Positions 16,277-24,998 of a DNA stretch of 25,000 nt are shown here, one piece after another (the stretch's first letter is position 1; each line of letters opens with the position of its first letter). The notes below the pieces were generated by a model. That model ran no database searches and had not been told where the DNA came from. It worked only from the letters and a program-made list of their open reading frames with translations. Source of the DNA: Prorocentrum cordatum (taxonomy: Eukaryota; Sar; Dinophyceae; Prorocentrales; Prorocentraceae). The stretch is taken from contig CAUYUJ010000656.1 of assembly GCA_963575745.1 (NCBI GenBank), positions 1 through 25,000 on the forward strand, read 5' to 3'. The position numbers and the translations under genes are program-made.

Positions 16277-16352
16277 ATGAGGAGGAGGAGGAGGAGGAGG
16301 AGGAGGAGGAGGAGGAGGAGGAGGAGGAGGAGGAGGAGGAGGAGGAGGAGGA
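16277..16352. repeat. (GAG)n microsatellite
   Basis: About 25 perfect GAG triplets, directly after the CTA array and upstream of the candidate gene. If that gene's first exon lies further 5', this array would be intronic. Confidence 0.95.
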
Positions 16353-16508
16353 CGGCGTTTACCGTTACTACTAATATTGCTCTCCTCGGGGCTCCAACTC
16401 CTAGGTAGGGTCGCTCTGGGATAATTTTCTTCTCGTTTGTCTACTCCTGGTCCCCCTTCTCTTCCCCTCCAGTCCCCCCCGTGGTGATCGGACGGCGAGC
16501 GTCGGCAG

Positions 16509-16797
16509 GTGCACACGGGCGGGCGTGTGCTGGCCCGGGGCCCTCCGCGCCAGGAGGGCGGCGCCGCGCAGCTGGAGGAGGAGAGCCTGCGGCTGCAGAG
16601 CTCCATCGGGGACGCCGAGCGGGAGTTTCGCTTCTGGGAGCAGAGGCGGGACGAGGCCCTGGAGCAGAACGAGGCGCTGCAGCACGACATCGAGGACGAC
16701 GAGCAGCAGTGGTCCTTCCAGCAGGAGGACCTCCGCGCGGAGTGGGAGTCGCGCTCGAGGTCCTGGCGGTCGAGCTTCGAGCGGCAGCTCCTGGAGC
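16509..16797 (+). CDS. Coiled-coil exon of an unrecognised gene
   Basis: An open frame that does not derive from simple repeat reads GGAAQLEEESLRLQSSIGD, then AEREFRFWEQRRDEALEQNE, then ALQHDIEDDEQQWSFQQEDL and WESRSRSWRSSFERQLLE. It is rich in Glu, Gln and Arg with Leu spaced in heptad style, so it is predicted to form a coiled coil. Codon third positions are almost all G or C. The frame is closed by TGA at 16485-16487, so the exon should begin after that. GGCAG at 16504-16508, followed by G, fits a 3' splice site of the AG|G kind reported for dinoflagellates. The exon would end at 16797, before GTGAGC. No ATG is present in it, so the start lies upstream in an unseen exon. Function unknown. 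Confidence 0.6.
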
Positions 16798-17024
16798 GTG
16801 AGCCCATGCGCCGGGAGGATTCGGGAGACCTCCTCCACCCTGCCTCTTCCTACTCCCTCCTCTCCATCTCTTCCTCCTCCTCCTCCTCCTCCTCCTCCTC
16901 CTCCTCCTCCTCCTCTACCTCCCTGCTCCTCGTCGGCCTGTGGTGCTGGCTCACGGACCTCACGGTCGTGCTGGTGTGAGGGCTCTCTGCCCTCCTCCCC
17001 TCTTCCTCTTCCGCCTCCCCTCAG
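16798..17024 (+). other. Probable GT-AG intron with a pyrimidine-rich tract
   Basis: Begins GTGAGCCC and ends CCGCCTCCCCTCAG. The last 45 nt are almost wholly C and T, and a (TCC)n array lies at 16868-16916. The boundaries are inferred from consensus and from loss of coiled-coil character after the GT. Alternative 3' ends exist at 17030, 17078 and 17099, and they lead into different frames, so the junction is not settled. Confidence 0.45.
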
Positions 17025-17890
17025 TCTCAGCGCGGGCCTCGCTGCGGGCTGCGGCGGCGGGCGGCCCGAGGAGTTCAGGATGCTCCTCCTCCTTCTCAGT
17101 AGCAGATTTGGCCCCAGTAGCCACATCGGTTCTGAAAGCATCAGTGGCAGCTCCAGCTGCCATGCCCGCCAGCCAAGACCATCTACATCAGGAGCACACG
17201 ATGGTGCTGCGGTGTGCCGTCCTCGGGAGTGCGGCTCGCGCGACGCCGCCGTCCTCGCGCAGCTCCTGCCGCCGCGCCGGGGTCACGCGCGCCACTCGTG
17301 CGCGGACGCTCCAGGAGGCCAGCTGCCGCCCGGGAACGCTCTTTTTGGAGCCGGTGGGCCGCCGGTCCTGGAGTGCACCTGGCTGGCACCGCCCGCTGGC
17401 CCCTATGCGGAGCAGTGCGACGTCGACTCCGAGCAGTGCCCACGCAGAGACCGCCCCCTTGCCCAGATAGCTGCAGACATGCTGTCGAAGATGCCGAGCC
17501 TGCGCGAGACTATGATGGGAGTCAACCTTGTGATGAGCCTCACTTCCAGCGGCCTGGACCCGATGCTGCTGATGGAGCTCCTCCGCCTGGAGCTGCTGAA
17601 GAGGAGCCTCAGTCTGGATTCGCGGATCGCGTATAATACCATGGAGCTTCTGACGGAGTGCAATTGCCTGCAGCTGCTGATGGAGTTGACGATGGAGATC
17701 TTCTACTGCATAACGCCTCCGCAGTGCAAAACGCCGTCTCGAAGCTCGAAGACATTCTCTACCAGTGCCCGCAGCTCGACTTCGTGCGAGCCCTTCCTCA
17801 CTGTGACCGTGAGCAGGTCCTCAAGGAGTTCATGCCAAGGCAGCTGGACGCCTTCAAGAAGTCCAGGCCGGGGCTGAGGAGGGTACTCGG
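17025..17890 (+). CDS. Further coding sequence of the same gene, frame uncertain
   Basis: The frame with codons starting at 17026 is open to about 17877. It includes DAAVLAQLLPPRRGHARH, PLAQIAADMLSKMPSLRETM and SSGLDPMLLMELLRLELLKR, with high GC3. From about 17705 the better-looking coding frame is one base earlier: NASAVQNAVSKLEDILYQCP, QLDFVRALPHCDREQVLKEF and MPRQLDAFKKSRPGLRRVL, also with high GC3. So either a small indel or an unrecognised intron lies around 17640-17710. A third frame (VADLAPVATSVLKASVAAPA) is plausible at 17096-17180. The Met/Leu-rich stretch 17480-17700 has ambiguous frame use. No known domain was recognised. The tail is helical and basic. Confidence 0.45.
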
Positions 17891-18066
17891 GACGTGTATG
17901 TCGCCTTGCCGCCCAAGGACCTTTCCCAGGAAGCCGCCATATCGTCGTTGACAAGGCAGAGGGCGGGGCTGGAGACAAGGCGCGTGCCTTGTGACCCGAG
18001 GACCTTTCCCAGCAGGCTCCCCAATGGTTGCTGGAGACACGCTGCGTCCCTTGGCTATCGAGGCCA
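17891..18066. other. Spacer between candidate gene and retroelement copy A
   Basis: Contains two related blocks, AAGGACCTTTCCCAGGAAGC (about 17918) and GAGGACCTTTCCCAGCAGGC (about 17998), 80 bp apart. Each follows a CGCCTTG/GTGCCTTGTG stretch, so this is a two-copy tandem repeat of about 80 bp. It could be 3' UTR of the gene or a degraded repeat. Confidence 0.5.
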
Positions 18067-18634
18067 GCGCAGACTAAGCCAGGCTCAGCGTGCCAGGCGT
18101 CCAATTCGAATCGTTTGGCTCCGAGTTCCTTACCACGGGATCTGGGCCAGGGCTGGGATCGTTCGGGTTTGTCGTGATTTCTGGGACTTTCGGCTCATTA
18201 GGAGCATCTGGGAGGAATATCTGGGGCTCGTTCCAGATATCAAGCCTGCGCGGGTGATGCGGGCTTCGCCGAACGTTTTCAAATTCCAGAGTCTTTAGTG
18301 TAACCTAGGAGCACAGGCACATGGTTGGATGGATGGGGAGGCTGGAGGCCTTTGCTTACTTGCTTTTTGCGTCGGTCTCCTGGCGTTGCGTTTCAGCTTC
18401 TGTCAGTCCCCAGACGTTGCGTTTGAATGTCGCTGAACGTTGCTAACCGCCCGCCGGTTAGGCTCGAGGTGCTTGTGGCTCCCACCGCGCCCCAGGTCCA
18501 CTGCAGCACCATATTGCTGTGACTGCAAGTTGTTCTTGCAGAGCGAGCAAAAAGCAAAATGCATCGTCGCGCTTGATCCTGAGTCCTTCCACCACGGAGT
18601 TGGATAGCTACGCACCCTGACGCAGGGCGACGCG
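18067..18634 (+). other. 5' leader of retroelement copy A
   Basis: About 570 bp, conserved with 21666-22182 but without a convincing ORF. It contains CGAATCGTTTGGCTCCGAG, GGAATATCTGGGGCTCGTTC, a (GGAT) run at 18325, and a duplicated GACGTTGCGTTTGAA/GGCGTTGCGTTTCAG motif 40 bp apart. Copy B lacks about 60 bp near the end (A: 18540-18630). A promoter is expected here for an active element, but none can be recognised. Confidence 0.6.
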
Positions 18635-19240
18635 ATGGCCGCGATAGCACACCCGAGTCAAGTACCAACGGGCGTCGTGGGTACGGCACTACAGCAGCAT
18701 CTCTTCGAGACTCCACACCAAGATGCACTGGCATTACCAACACTGGCGAGCAGTGAGGCTGAGGCTGAGGCGGCTCGGAAACGGGCCCGTCAAGATGCTG
18801 GTCCTGCTGCTCGCCGACGCGACGCCATCATCGAAAACATCCGGAACATAGTCAGGATCCGAGTGGAGCTCAAGACACAGGTGGGAAACACCGTCACCAA
18901 GTACAAGTCCAAGATCATGAATCATCCGGACTTGACGAAGAAAGTAAATAACATCAGAGAACCTATTTTTACCATCGACAACAGCCGCTGGCCCAACGAT
19001 ATCGAGGTTTTCAGAATTCAAGTTGAAGCCCCTGAGCTCCTGGATTTGGCTTCGGAAGACCTCGAGCAGCCGTTCGGAGCGCAGCGGGTCCTGTCCATCG
19101 GGAAGGTCAAGGTGCAGGTCTTCGTAGAGTACGCGCTAAGGAACAAAAAGCTCGACATACACATGGCGTCGGCACTGTCGAAAACCGTCGAAATGCGTCG
19201 AAAACCGTCGAGGGCACTGTCAATTTCAACAAGTTCATAG
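18635..19240 (+). pseudogene. ORF1 of retroelement copy A, N-terminal part (201 aa)
   Basis: ATG at 18635 opens MAAIAHPSQVPTGVVGTALQ. Then follow an Ala/Glu/Arg helix (SSEAEAEAARKRARQDA), RNIVRIRVELKTQVGNTVTK, KIMNHPDLTKKVNNIREPIF, WPNDIEVFRIQVEAPELLDL and QVFVEYALRNKKLDIHM. The start is supported by the equivalent ATG in copy B (22183), with similar first residues MAAMARPSQVPKG. The true frame is lost near 19180-19210, where a local duplication of GTCGAAAACCGTCGA shifts the reading, so the last 20 or so residues here are spurious. No known domain was recognised. Position upstream of an RT suggests a structural or nucleic-acid-binding ORF1 protein, by inference. Confidence 0.6.
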
Positions 19241-19626
19241 GCGAAGTTATCCAAGCAGAATTTGTCCTGCAGTGCTACATGAATACTTTACAATTACCTC
19301 GTGGGGCCTTGCCGCCAGGCCTCTTCGACGAAGAGGCCAGGATCTGCAAATGGGGAGGCCGTGGAACTCCACGAGAATGCGGTCCGCTCCATCGCGGCCA
19401 GGTCGAGGCCGCGCGCCGTGAGGAGGAGGAGAAAAGGGCCGCCCGCAACAACAGGGCCCGGGCCCTCGCGACCTCTGCGCCCGCGGAGCGCTTCGCGAGC
19501 GCAGTCCAGCAGGTGGTGAAAGCTATGCCCGGTCGAACAGTGGACTGGGCAGCGCGCGCAATTGGCGCCGAAGCAGAGAGCTGCGTCGAGGCCCTCGACC
19601 AAGGACCCACCACCTCAGCGACATAA
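19196..19626 (+). pseudogene. ORF1 of copy A, C-terminal part (frameshifted)
   Basis: Continues ORF1 in another frame: KTVEGTVNFNKFIGEVIQAE, LPRGALPPGLFDEEARICKW, then EAARREEEEKRAARNNRARA and APAERFASAVQQVVKAM. Copy B has the matching ETVEGGISSNTFISEVAQAA, LPPGALPPGLFDEEAWIC and EVKAARREKDDKRGARNN. Inside it, GEAVELHENAVRSIAA sits in a third frame between about 19353 and 19400, with the counterpart GAVELREDAVCSIADEV in copy B, so two compensating indels broke copy A here. The segment is mostly charged helix. Confidence 0.55.
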
Positions 19627-19987
19627 GAAGCAAACGCGTATACTCACCAAGTCCCAAGAAGCAGCCCGCCAGTTCGTTCGCAGTGCAGCCCCGAGGCCAA
19701 AAGACGGAGGCGCCCCGAGCTCGCCGCGGGCCGGGGGCGACGTCAACAAAGACATGGGCCCCAGGGGCAAGGGCAAAGGCAGGGGCTCGTCCACCCCGGA
19801 GGGCAAGGGCAACAATGGCAATTGCCATGACAAGCCGCGCGCCCCGCGGAGAACAGCCACGGCAAGGGCTACGAAGGGGGCCTGGGCCCGCCGCGCCCCC
19901 GAGGGAGGCAAGCGCGGCGCGCCGAAAGGCGCCGGTCGCGGAGGCAAGAACAACGCAGGCCACGGAAAACAGGGGGGTGGAAAATGA
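19562..19987 (+). pseudogene. Basic Gly/Arg/Lys-rich segment of copy A
   Basis: Frame reading STKDPPPQRHKKQTRILTK, QEAARQFVRSAAPRPKDGG, MGPRGKGKGRGSSTPEGKGN and GGKRGAPKGAGRGGKNNAGH. It is strongly basic and disordered, of RGG/KGKG type, which in general binds RNA or DNA. It follows ORF1 with a frame change and ends TGA at 19985-19987, overlapping the next open stretch. Copy B has the same segment at 23060-23512. Whether it is the tail of ORF1 or the head of the RT protein is unknown. Confidence 0.5.
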
Positions 19988-20760
19988 ACAGCATGTTCAT
20001 GAGATTGTTCGATGGCCTGCCTCAGAGCGACCTGGCGTGGTTAATCGATCCAGCCCACCTGCAATCCGCGTATACATGCGAACATGATAGCACGTGGTTT
20101 CGGCACCTAGTGGGAGGGGGAGTCCCACGCGTGATCGCGTTCCTCCTTTCAAGGTTTCACCGCGAACATAGATTCACAACTGGGTAGCAGCCACCAGTTT
20201 CTGAAATATCGAATGCGTTGGACCAGTCGTGCAAGAAACTTCGGTGGAAGTGGCGCTTCAAGAACGAGCCCCGTGACGGTCGGTGCCGAGTGCGTTCGGC
20301 GAGGACGCAGCTCCGACCTTTTCCTCGCCTTGCCCCTCGCGAGTTTGATGCGTTCTTCCGCGCGCTCCGCCGCCGCGCGCACGAGCGCGACGCGTTGCCC
20401 TCCGCAGACAATTGGGGAGGATACAAACATACAAATACATGCAAATTGATTGATTTGGGAATGGCACTTTCGCGAGATTCCCAGTGGGCCCCCGGCCTTA
20501 CGGGCAAGGGCGGAGGGTTCGCGTTGGTTCTCACATGCGCGATGGTTGATTTAAACGAAAAGGCGCTTCTGAGTGCAGCGCATGAAGACGTATCACCATT
20601 ATCCGTGATATGGAGGTCAATGTGCCGGGGAAGCCAGCATGTCGTGGCAGCCATTCAGGAGAAAGACGTGGGCGCACAGGCCTCATCGGCACCGCAGAGC
20701 TTGGAGGGCGGTCTTCCGAGCACAATCGCTGACGCGGGGGGGGGCAATCAAAACTCATAA
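19984..20760 (+). pseudogene. RT N-terminal region of copy A
   Basis: One frame from ATG 19984: MNSMFMRLFDGLPQSDLAWL, then SRFHREHRFTTG, an in-frame TAG at 20185-20187, then ALDQSCKKLRWKWRFKNEPR, RPFPRLAPREFDAFFRALRR and GLTGKGGGFALVLTCAMVDL. The TGKGGG block corresponds to the (A/T)DKGG motif that precedes the palm in Penelope-like RTs; copy B keeps LTDKGGGSALV. The Pro-rich P-R-P-F-P stretch before it also fits that family. The internal stop and Asp-to-Gly change in TDKGGG argue against function. Confidence 0.6.
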
Positions 20761-21405
20761 AGAATTGGGCGATGTCGCGTTTCGCATTTTGCATAAAACG
20801 CGGCATCATACCTTCTCAGGCCTTGGGAATTGGCTTGGCTTTCTCACAGTCTTCGGAAAAGCCTGCATGGTAAATCCCGCATTCTGTCCAGCACGGAAGA
20901 CCTCGTCCAACTCCAGAATTTGCGCGCGTTCTTTCCCGGCGCCCTTCTCTTGAGATGATGCGAAGGACTTCTTCGTGTCAGGCGCGGAGGAGGTGCTCGT
21001 GGATAGCGCTGGGAAGGGTGCCGTGGCGCATTTAAAATCGACAGTGCGCTGCTCGGCATCGCTCTGGCTGAACCGCTAGCATGTGACGAGCAAGTGACTC
21101 CAATGCAGAATTCGGAAGGTAACAATCTGATCTGGACTGGGAATGAACTAGTCGTGGGAGCTCTCTGACGCGGGTCTCTTTTGCACCCTGGAGGCGCGCG
21201 GAGGTCGACAGGGCGAGGTGGATGTCTTAGCGCGGCTATCCCCTCCGCACCCGTTTCAAGGACGACGTTGTCACAGTGGCCGAGCAGAGCATCGAACCGT
21301 ATTGCCACGCGCGCCCGTGGCGAGTGCAGAATTTCTCATGCTTCAAATGTAAACTTGCCATGCTCATCGCGCGGCGTGGACGTGCTAGGCACGCGCGCGC
21401 ATTAA
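20700..21405 (+). pseudogene. RT palm region of copy A (frameshifted)
   Basis: KELGDVAFRILHKTRHHTFS, GKACMVNPAFCPARKTSSNS, then after a frameshift DAKDFFVSGAEEVLVDSAG (motif A, aspartate codon at 20957-20959). A broken stretch with a stop at about 21079 follows, then RTRFKDDVVTVAEQSIEPYC (motif C, FKDD at 21255-21266) and FSCFKCKLAML. Motif A differs from copy B by a 2-nt deletion just before it. The two aspartates of motif C remain, but the reading frame is lost several times. Confidence 0.65.
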
Positions 21406-21660
21406 GAATACCGCCTTAATTTAACCGGACATCTAGATGACAAGCCGATCTGGGAGTTTATCTCGCTAGACATCCCTTCCCCCCCTCCCTCGGAGCACCC
21501 CCGGGGGGTCCACGCTTCTTGGCCCTGTGCGGAAGTGGCGCGCCTCTGGAGACGCTCGTCCGACGACGCGGTCGGGCGACAGGCTAGAGGCGCGCGTGCC
21601 GCGGGGCTGCGACAGCGCGGCCATCCAGAAACATGCCTCCGCCACCTAGACGAACGGACC
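21406..21660 (+). pseudogene. RT C-terminal (thumb) region of copy A
   Basis: GHLDDKPIWEFISLDIP, then SEHPRGVHASWPCAEVARLW, RRSSDDAVGRQARGARAAGL and RQRGHPETCLRHLDERTP. The HPRGVHASWP...RL..RSS pattern is a conserved block after the palm in Penelope-like RTs, and the GHLD.KPIW stretch precedes it in both copies. The frame is open to the junction with copy B at about 21665. No endonuclease domain follows. Confidence 0.6.
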
Positions 21661-21665
21661 CCCCG

Positions 21666-22182
21666 GCGCAGACTGAGCCAGGCTCGGCGCGCCAGGCGTC
21701 CAATTTGACGCGTTTGGTTCCGAATTCCTTGCCGCGGGATCTGGGCCCGGGCTGGGGTCGCTCGGGTCTGTCGTGTTTTTCTAGACTCTCAGCTTGGTCG
21801 GAGCATCTGTGAGGAATATCTGGAGCTCGCTCCAGATATGAAGCCTTCGTGGGCGACGCGGGCCTCGCCGATCGCTTTCAGACTCCAGATTCTTTAGTGT
21901 GGCCTAGGAGCACAGGCGCATGGTTGGATGGATGGGGAGGCCGGATGCCTTTGCTTACTTGCTTTTAACGTCGGTTCCCTGGCGTTGCGTTTCAACTTCT
22001 GTCGGTCCCCAGACGTTGCGCGTGAATGTCGCTGAGCGTCACTGACCGCCGTGGCCCATCGGGATCGAGGCGCCCGCGGTTCTCGCCGCGCCCCGCCCAC
22101 TGCAGCACTGGGCTGCGGAGACTGCAAGTTGTTCTCTCAGGGCGAGCAGGGGGCGCCGTACATAGCGACGCCGTGCGATGCG
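21666..22182 (+). other. 5' leader of retroelement copy B
   Basis: Co-linear with 18067-18634: CAATTTGACGCGTTTGGTTC, GGAATATCTGGAGCTCGCTC, TTGGATGGATGGGGAGG and GACTGCAAGTTGTTCTCTCAG. Shorter by about 60 bp just before the ORF1 ATG. No ORF. Confidence 0.6.
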
Positions 22183-23110
22183 ATGGCCGCCATGGCGCGC
22201 CCGAGTCAAGTGCCAAAGGGCGCCGTGGGCGCGGCGCTACAGCAGCCTCTCTTCGAGACTCGACCAAGATGCACTGGCATTGCCAACTTTGGTGAGCAGT
22301 GGGGCCGAGGCTGAGGCTGCTCGGAAACGGGCCGTCGAGATGCCGGCCCTGTTGTTCGCCGACGCGACGCCGTCGTCGAAAGCACCCTGAAGGCAGTCAT
22401 GGTCCCGCGGGAGCTCCAGACACAGGTGTCACAGGCGTGAGACACTGTCACCAATGCAAGTCCAAGATCATGGAGCATCGTTACTCGACGAAGAAAGTAT
22501 CTAAAACCAGAGAGCAGAAACCTATCATCGACAACGGCAGCTGGCCCAAGGATATCAATGTCTTCAGAATTCAAGTGGGAGTCTCTGAACTCGGAGATCT
22601 GGCGTCGGAAGACCTCGCGCAGCAGTTCGGAGTGCAGCGCGACCTGTCCATAGGGAAAGTCAGGGAGCAGCTCTTCGTGGAGTGCGCGATGAGGAACAAG
22701 AAGCTCGACCTACATGTGATGTCGGCGCAGAAACCGTCGAGGGTGGGATCAGTTCCAACACGTTCATAAGCGAAGTTGCCCAAGCAGCATTGGTCCAGCA
22801 GGGCCACGCGCATACTTCGCAATTACCTCCCGGGGCCTTGCCGCCGGGCCTCTTCGACGAGGAAGCCTGGATCTGCCGTGGGGGGGGGCTGTTGAACTCC
22901 GCGAGGATGCGGTCTGCTCTATCGCCGACGAGGTCAAGGCCGCGCGCCGCGAGAAGGATGATAAGAGGGGCGCCCGCAACAACCGAGTCCAGGCCCTCGA
23001 GACCTCTACGCCCGCGGAGCGCTTCGCGAGCGCAGTCCGGCAGGTGGTGACAGCTATGCTTGGCAATGGATTGGGCGTCGCGCCGAATTGGCGCCGAAGC
23101 AGAGAGCTGC
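22183..23110 (+). pseudogene. ORF1 of retroelement copy B (several frameshifts)
   Basis: ATG at 22183 opens MAAMARPSQVPKGAVGAALQ. The frame breaks near 22265, resumes as DQDALALPTLVSSGAEAEAA, breaks again before 22450, and then runs as STKKVSKTREQKPIIDNGSW, PKDINVFRIQVGVSELGDL and SIGKVREQLFVECAMRNKKL. It changes frame again to ETVEGGISSNTFISEVAQAA and finally GAVELREDAVCSIADEV. Residues shared with copy A over the whole length show a common protein of roughly 330 residues. No known domain. Confidence 0.55.
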
Positions 23111-23512
23111 GCCGAGGACTCGACCAAGGACCCGCCGTCTCAGAAACACAAGAAGCATAATCGTGTATTTACCGAGGCCCGACGAGCAGCCCGCAAGCTC
23201 GATCGCAGCGCAGCCCGAAGGCCAGGAACGGAGGCGCCCCGAGCTCACCGTGAGCTCGGGGCGACGCCGCCAAAGACCTGGGTCTCAAGGGCAAGGGCAA
23301 AGGCGCGGGCTCGTCCAACTTGGGGGGCATGGGTAAGAATGGCCAGGGCCATGGCAAGCCGCGCGCCCCCGCGGAGAACAGCCGCGGCAAGGGCTACGAA
23401 GGGGGCCCGAAGGGCCACCGCGCCCCCAAGGGAGGCCATCGCGGCGCACCGAAGGGCGCTGGTCGCGATGGCAGGAACAACGGGGGCCACGGAAAACAGG
23501 GGTGGACAGTGA
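23060..23512 (+). pseudogene. Basic Arg/Ala/Gly-rich segment of copy B
   Basis: Reads GAEAESCAEDSTKDPPSQKH, RVFTEARRAARKLDRSAARR and TPPKTWVSRARAKARARP. In another frame it gives the GKNGQGHGKPRAP, KGHRAPKGGHRGAPKGAGRD type of sequence seen in copy A. The junction with the RT region again involves a frame change. Confidence 0.5.
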
Positions 23513-24480
23513 ACAGCATGTCCAGGACATGTCCATGCTACTGCTCGATGGCATGCCTTGGAGCGACCTGGCGTGGTTCATCGATCCAGCCCGCCTGCTG
23601 TCTTCGCATGCGTGCGAACGTGATGGCAAGAGCTGTCGGCAACCACTGGATGGGGAAGTCCCATAGGTGATCACGCTCCCCCTTTCAAGGTTTCGCCACA
23701 ATCGTAGATTCGCGGCTGGGAGGCAGCCGCCAGTTTCTCATATGCCGAACGCGTTGGACCAGTCGCGCAAGAAACGTCGGTGGAACTGGCGCCTCAAGAA
23801 CGGGCCTCGCGACGGTCGATGCGGAGTGCGTCCGACGAGGGCGGGGCCCCGACCATTCCCTCGGCTTGCCCTTCGCGAGTTCGATGGGTTACTCCGCGCA
23901 CTTCGCCGCCGGCGCATAAGCAACGCGCGCTTGCCCCCGCGGGCGAATGGGGGGGGGGATAATCCATGCGCGTACATGCATATTGACGGACTTTGGGGTG
24001 GCTCTTTTGCGAGATTCCCATCGGGCCCCCATCCTCACGGACAAGGGCGGAGGTTCCGCGTTGGTTCCCAAATGCGCCATGGTTGATATACACGAACAAG
24101 CGCTTGGGAGAGCAGCGCATGAATACATATTTCCATGATCAGCGATTTGGTATGCAATTTGCAAGGAAAACCAGCACGTTGTGGCAGCCATTCGGGAGAA
24201 TGACGTGGACACAGGCCTCATCGGCACCGCAGAGCTTGGAGGGCGGTCTTCCGAGAACAATCGATGACGCGGGGGAAACACTCAAAGCTCATAAAGAAGC
24301 AGGCGATGCCGCGTTGCTCATTTTGCATAGGAAGCGGCATCGTGCCATCTCAGGCTTCGGGAATTGACATTCTAGCAGTCTTCGGAAATGCCTGCAAGGT
24401 AAACCCCGCATTAGATCCAGCGCGGAAGACCTCATCCAACTCCTGAACACGCACGCGTTCCCTCCCGGCGCCTTTCTCTT
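23513..24480 (+). pseudogene. RT N-terminal region of copy B
   Basis: Blocks in order: DGMPWSDLAWFIDPARLLSS, RFRHNRRFAAGRQPPVSHMP, NALDQSRKKRRWNWRLKNGP, RPFPRLALREFDGLLRALRR, then ILTDKGGGSALVPKCAMVDI (about 24028-24087) and HEQALGRAAHEYIF. Then AHKEAGDAALLILHRKRHRA and GNACKVNPALDPARKTSSNS. TDKGGGSALV is the best-kept form of the Penelope-like pre-palm motif here. At least four frame changes occur along the region. Confidence 0.6.
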
Positions 24481-24676
24481 GATATGTGATGTAAAGGACT
24501 TCTTCATGTCAGGCGCGGAGGAGGTGCTCGTGGATAGCGCTGGGGAGGTTGCAAAGGCGCATTTGAAAACGACAGTGACCTACGCAACATCGTTCTTACT
24601 GAACCACCGGTTTGTGAACAGCAAATACCTCCAAGCCAGAATTTGGAAGGTAAAATCAGATCTTGCATGGGCATGA
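24479..24676 (+). pseudogene. RT motif A segment of copy B
   Basis: Frame reading ICDVKDFFMSGAEEVLVDSA then KAHLKTTVTYATSFLLNHRF, VNSKYLQARIW. DVKDFF corresponds to palm motif A, with the first catalytic aspartate encoded at 24488-24490. The frame is lost just before motif B, at about 24640-24670. Confidence 0.65.
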
Positions 24677-24998
24677 ACCATTCGGGGGAGCTCTCTGACG
24701 CGGGTCTCCATTGCACCCCGGAGGTGGGCGAGGTCGACAGTGCGATATGGATGTCTCAGCGCGGCTACCTCCTCTACGCCCGTTTCAATGACGACATTAT
24801 CATGGTGGCCGAGCGGAGCATCGAACCGCATTGTCACGCACACCGGTGGCTAGTGCAGACTTCCTCATGCTTTAAATGTAAGTTTGAGTCATGCTCAGCG
24901 CGCGGCGTCGACATGCTAGACACACGCGCATATAAAGATGACCGCTTTCACTGAATAGGACATCTAGACTACAAACCGATTTGGAAGTCCACCTCATT
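24643..24998 (+). pseudogene. RT motifs B and C of copy B
   Basis: Reads SCMGMNHSGELSDAGLHC (motif B position), then RGYLLYARFNDDIIMVAERS (motif C, FNDD at 24784-24795) and SSCFKCKFESCSARGVDMLD, TRAYKDDRFH. After a stop the next blocks HLDYKPIWKSTSL continue the homology to copy A. The two adjacent aspartates of motif C are intact. The residue before them is Asn, where other RTs usually have a different small or hydrophobic residue. Confidence 0.65.

Larger units (their letters stand above)
18067..21665 (+). mobile_element. Penelope-like retroelement, copy A (degenerate)
   Basis: About 3.6-kb unit beginning GCGCAGACTAAGCCAGGCTC. It is repeated with the same order of parts from 21666 (GCGCAGACTGAGCCAGGCTC). 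Parts in order: a leader of about 570 bp without ORF, ORF1, a basic Gly/Arg/Lys segment, and a reverse-transcriptase region with TGKGGG, DAKDFF, RFKDD and SEHPRGVHASWP blocks. The KGGG block upstream of the palm and the HP..VH..WP block after it are characteristic of Penelope-like RTs. No GIY-YIG endonuclease segment was seen before copy B starts. In-frame stops and frameshifts show it is dead. Confidence 0.75.

Noticed and set aside
18393-18743. Minus-strand ORF in the retroelement leader
   Set aside because: The same minus-strand peptide (ATFSDIQTQRLGTDRS / TLSDIHAQRLGTDRS) occurs in copy B, but only because the leader DNA is duplicated; frames are short and interrupted.
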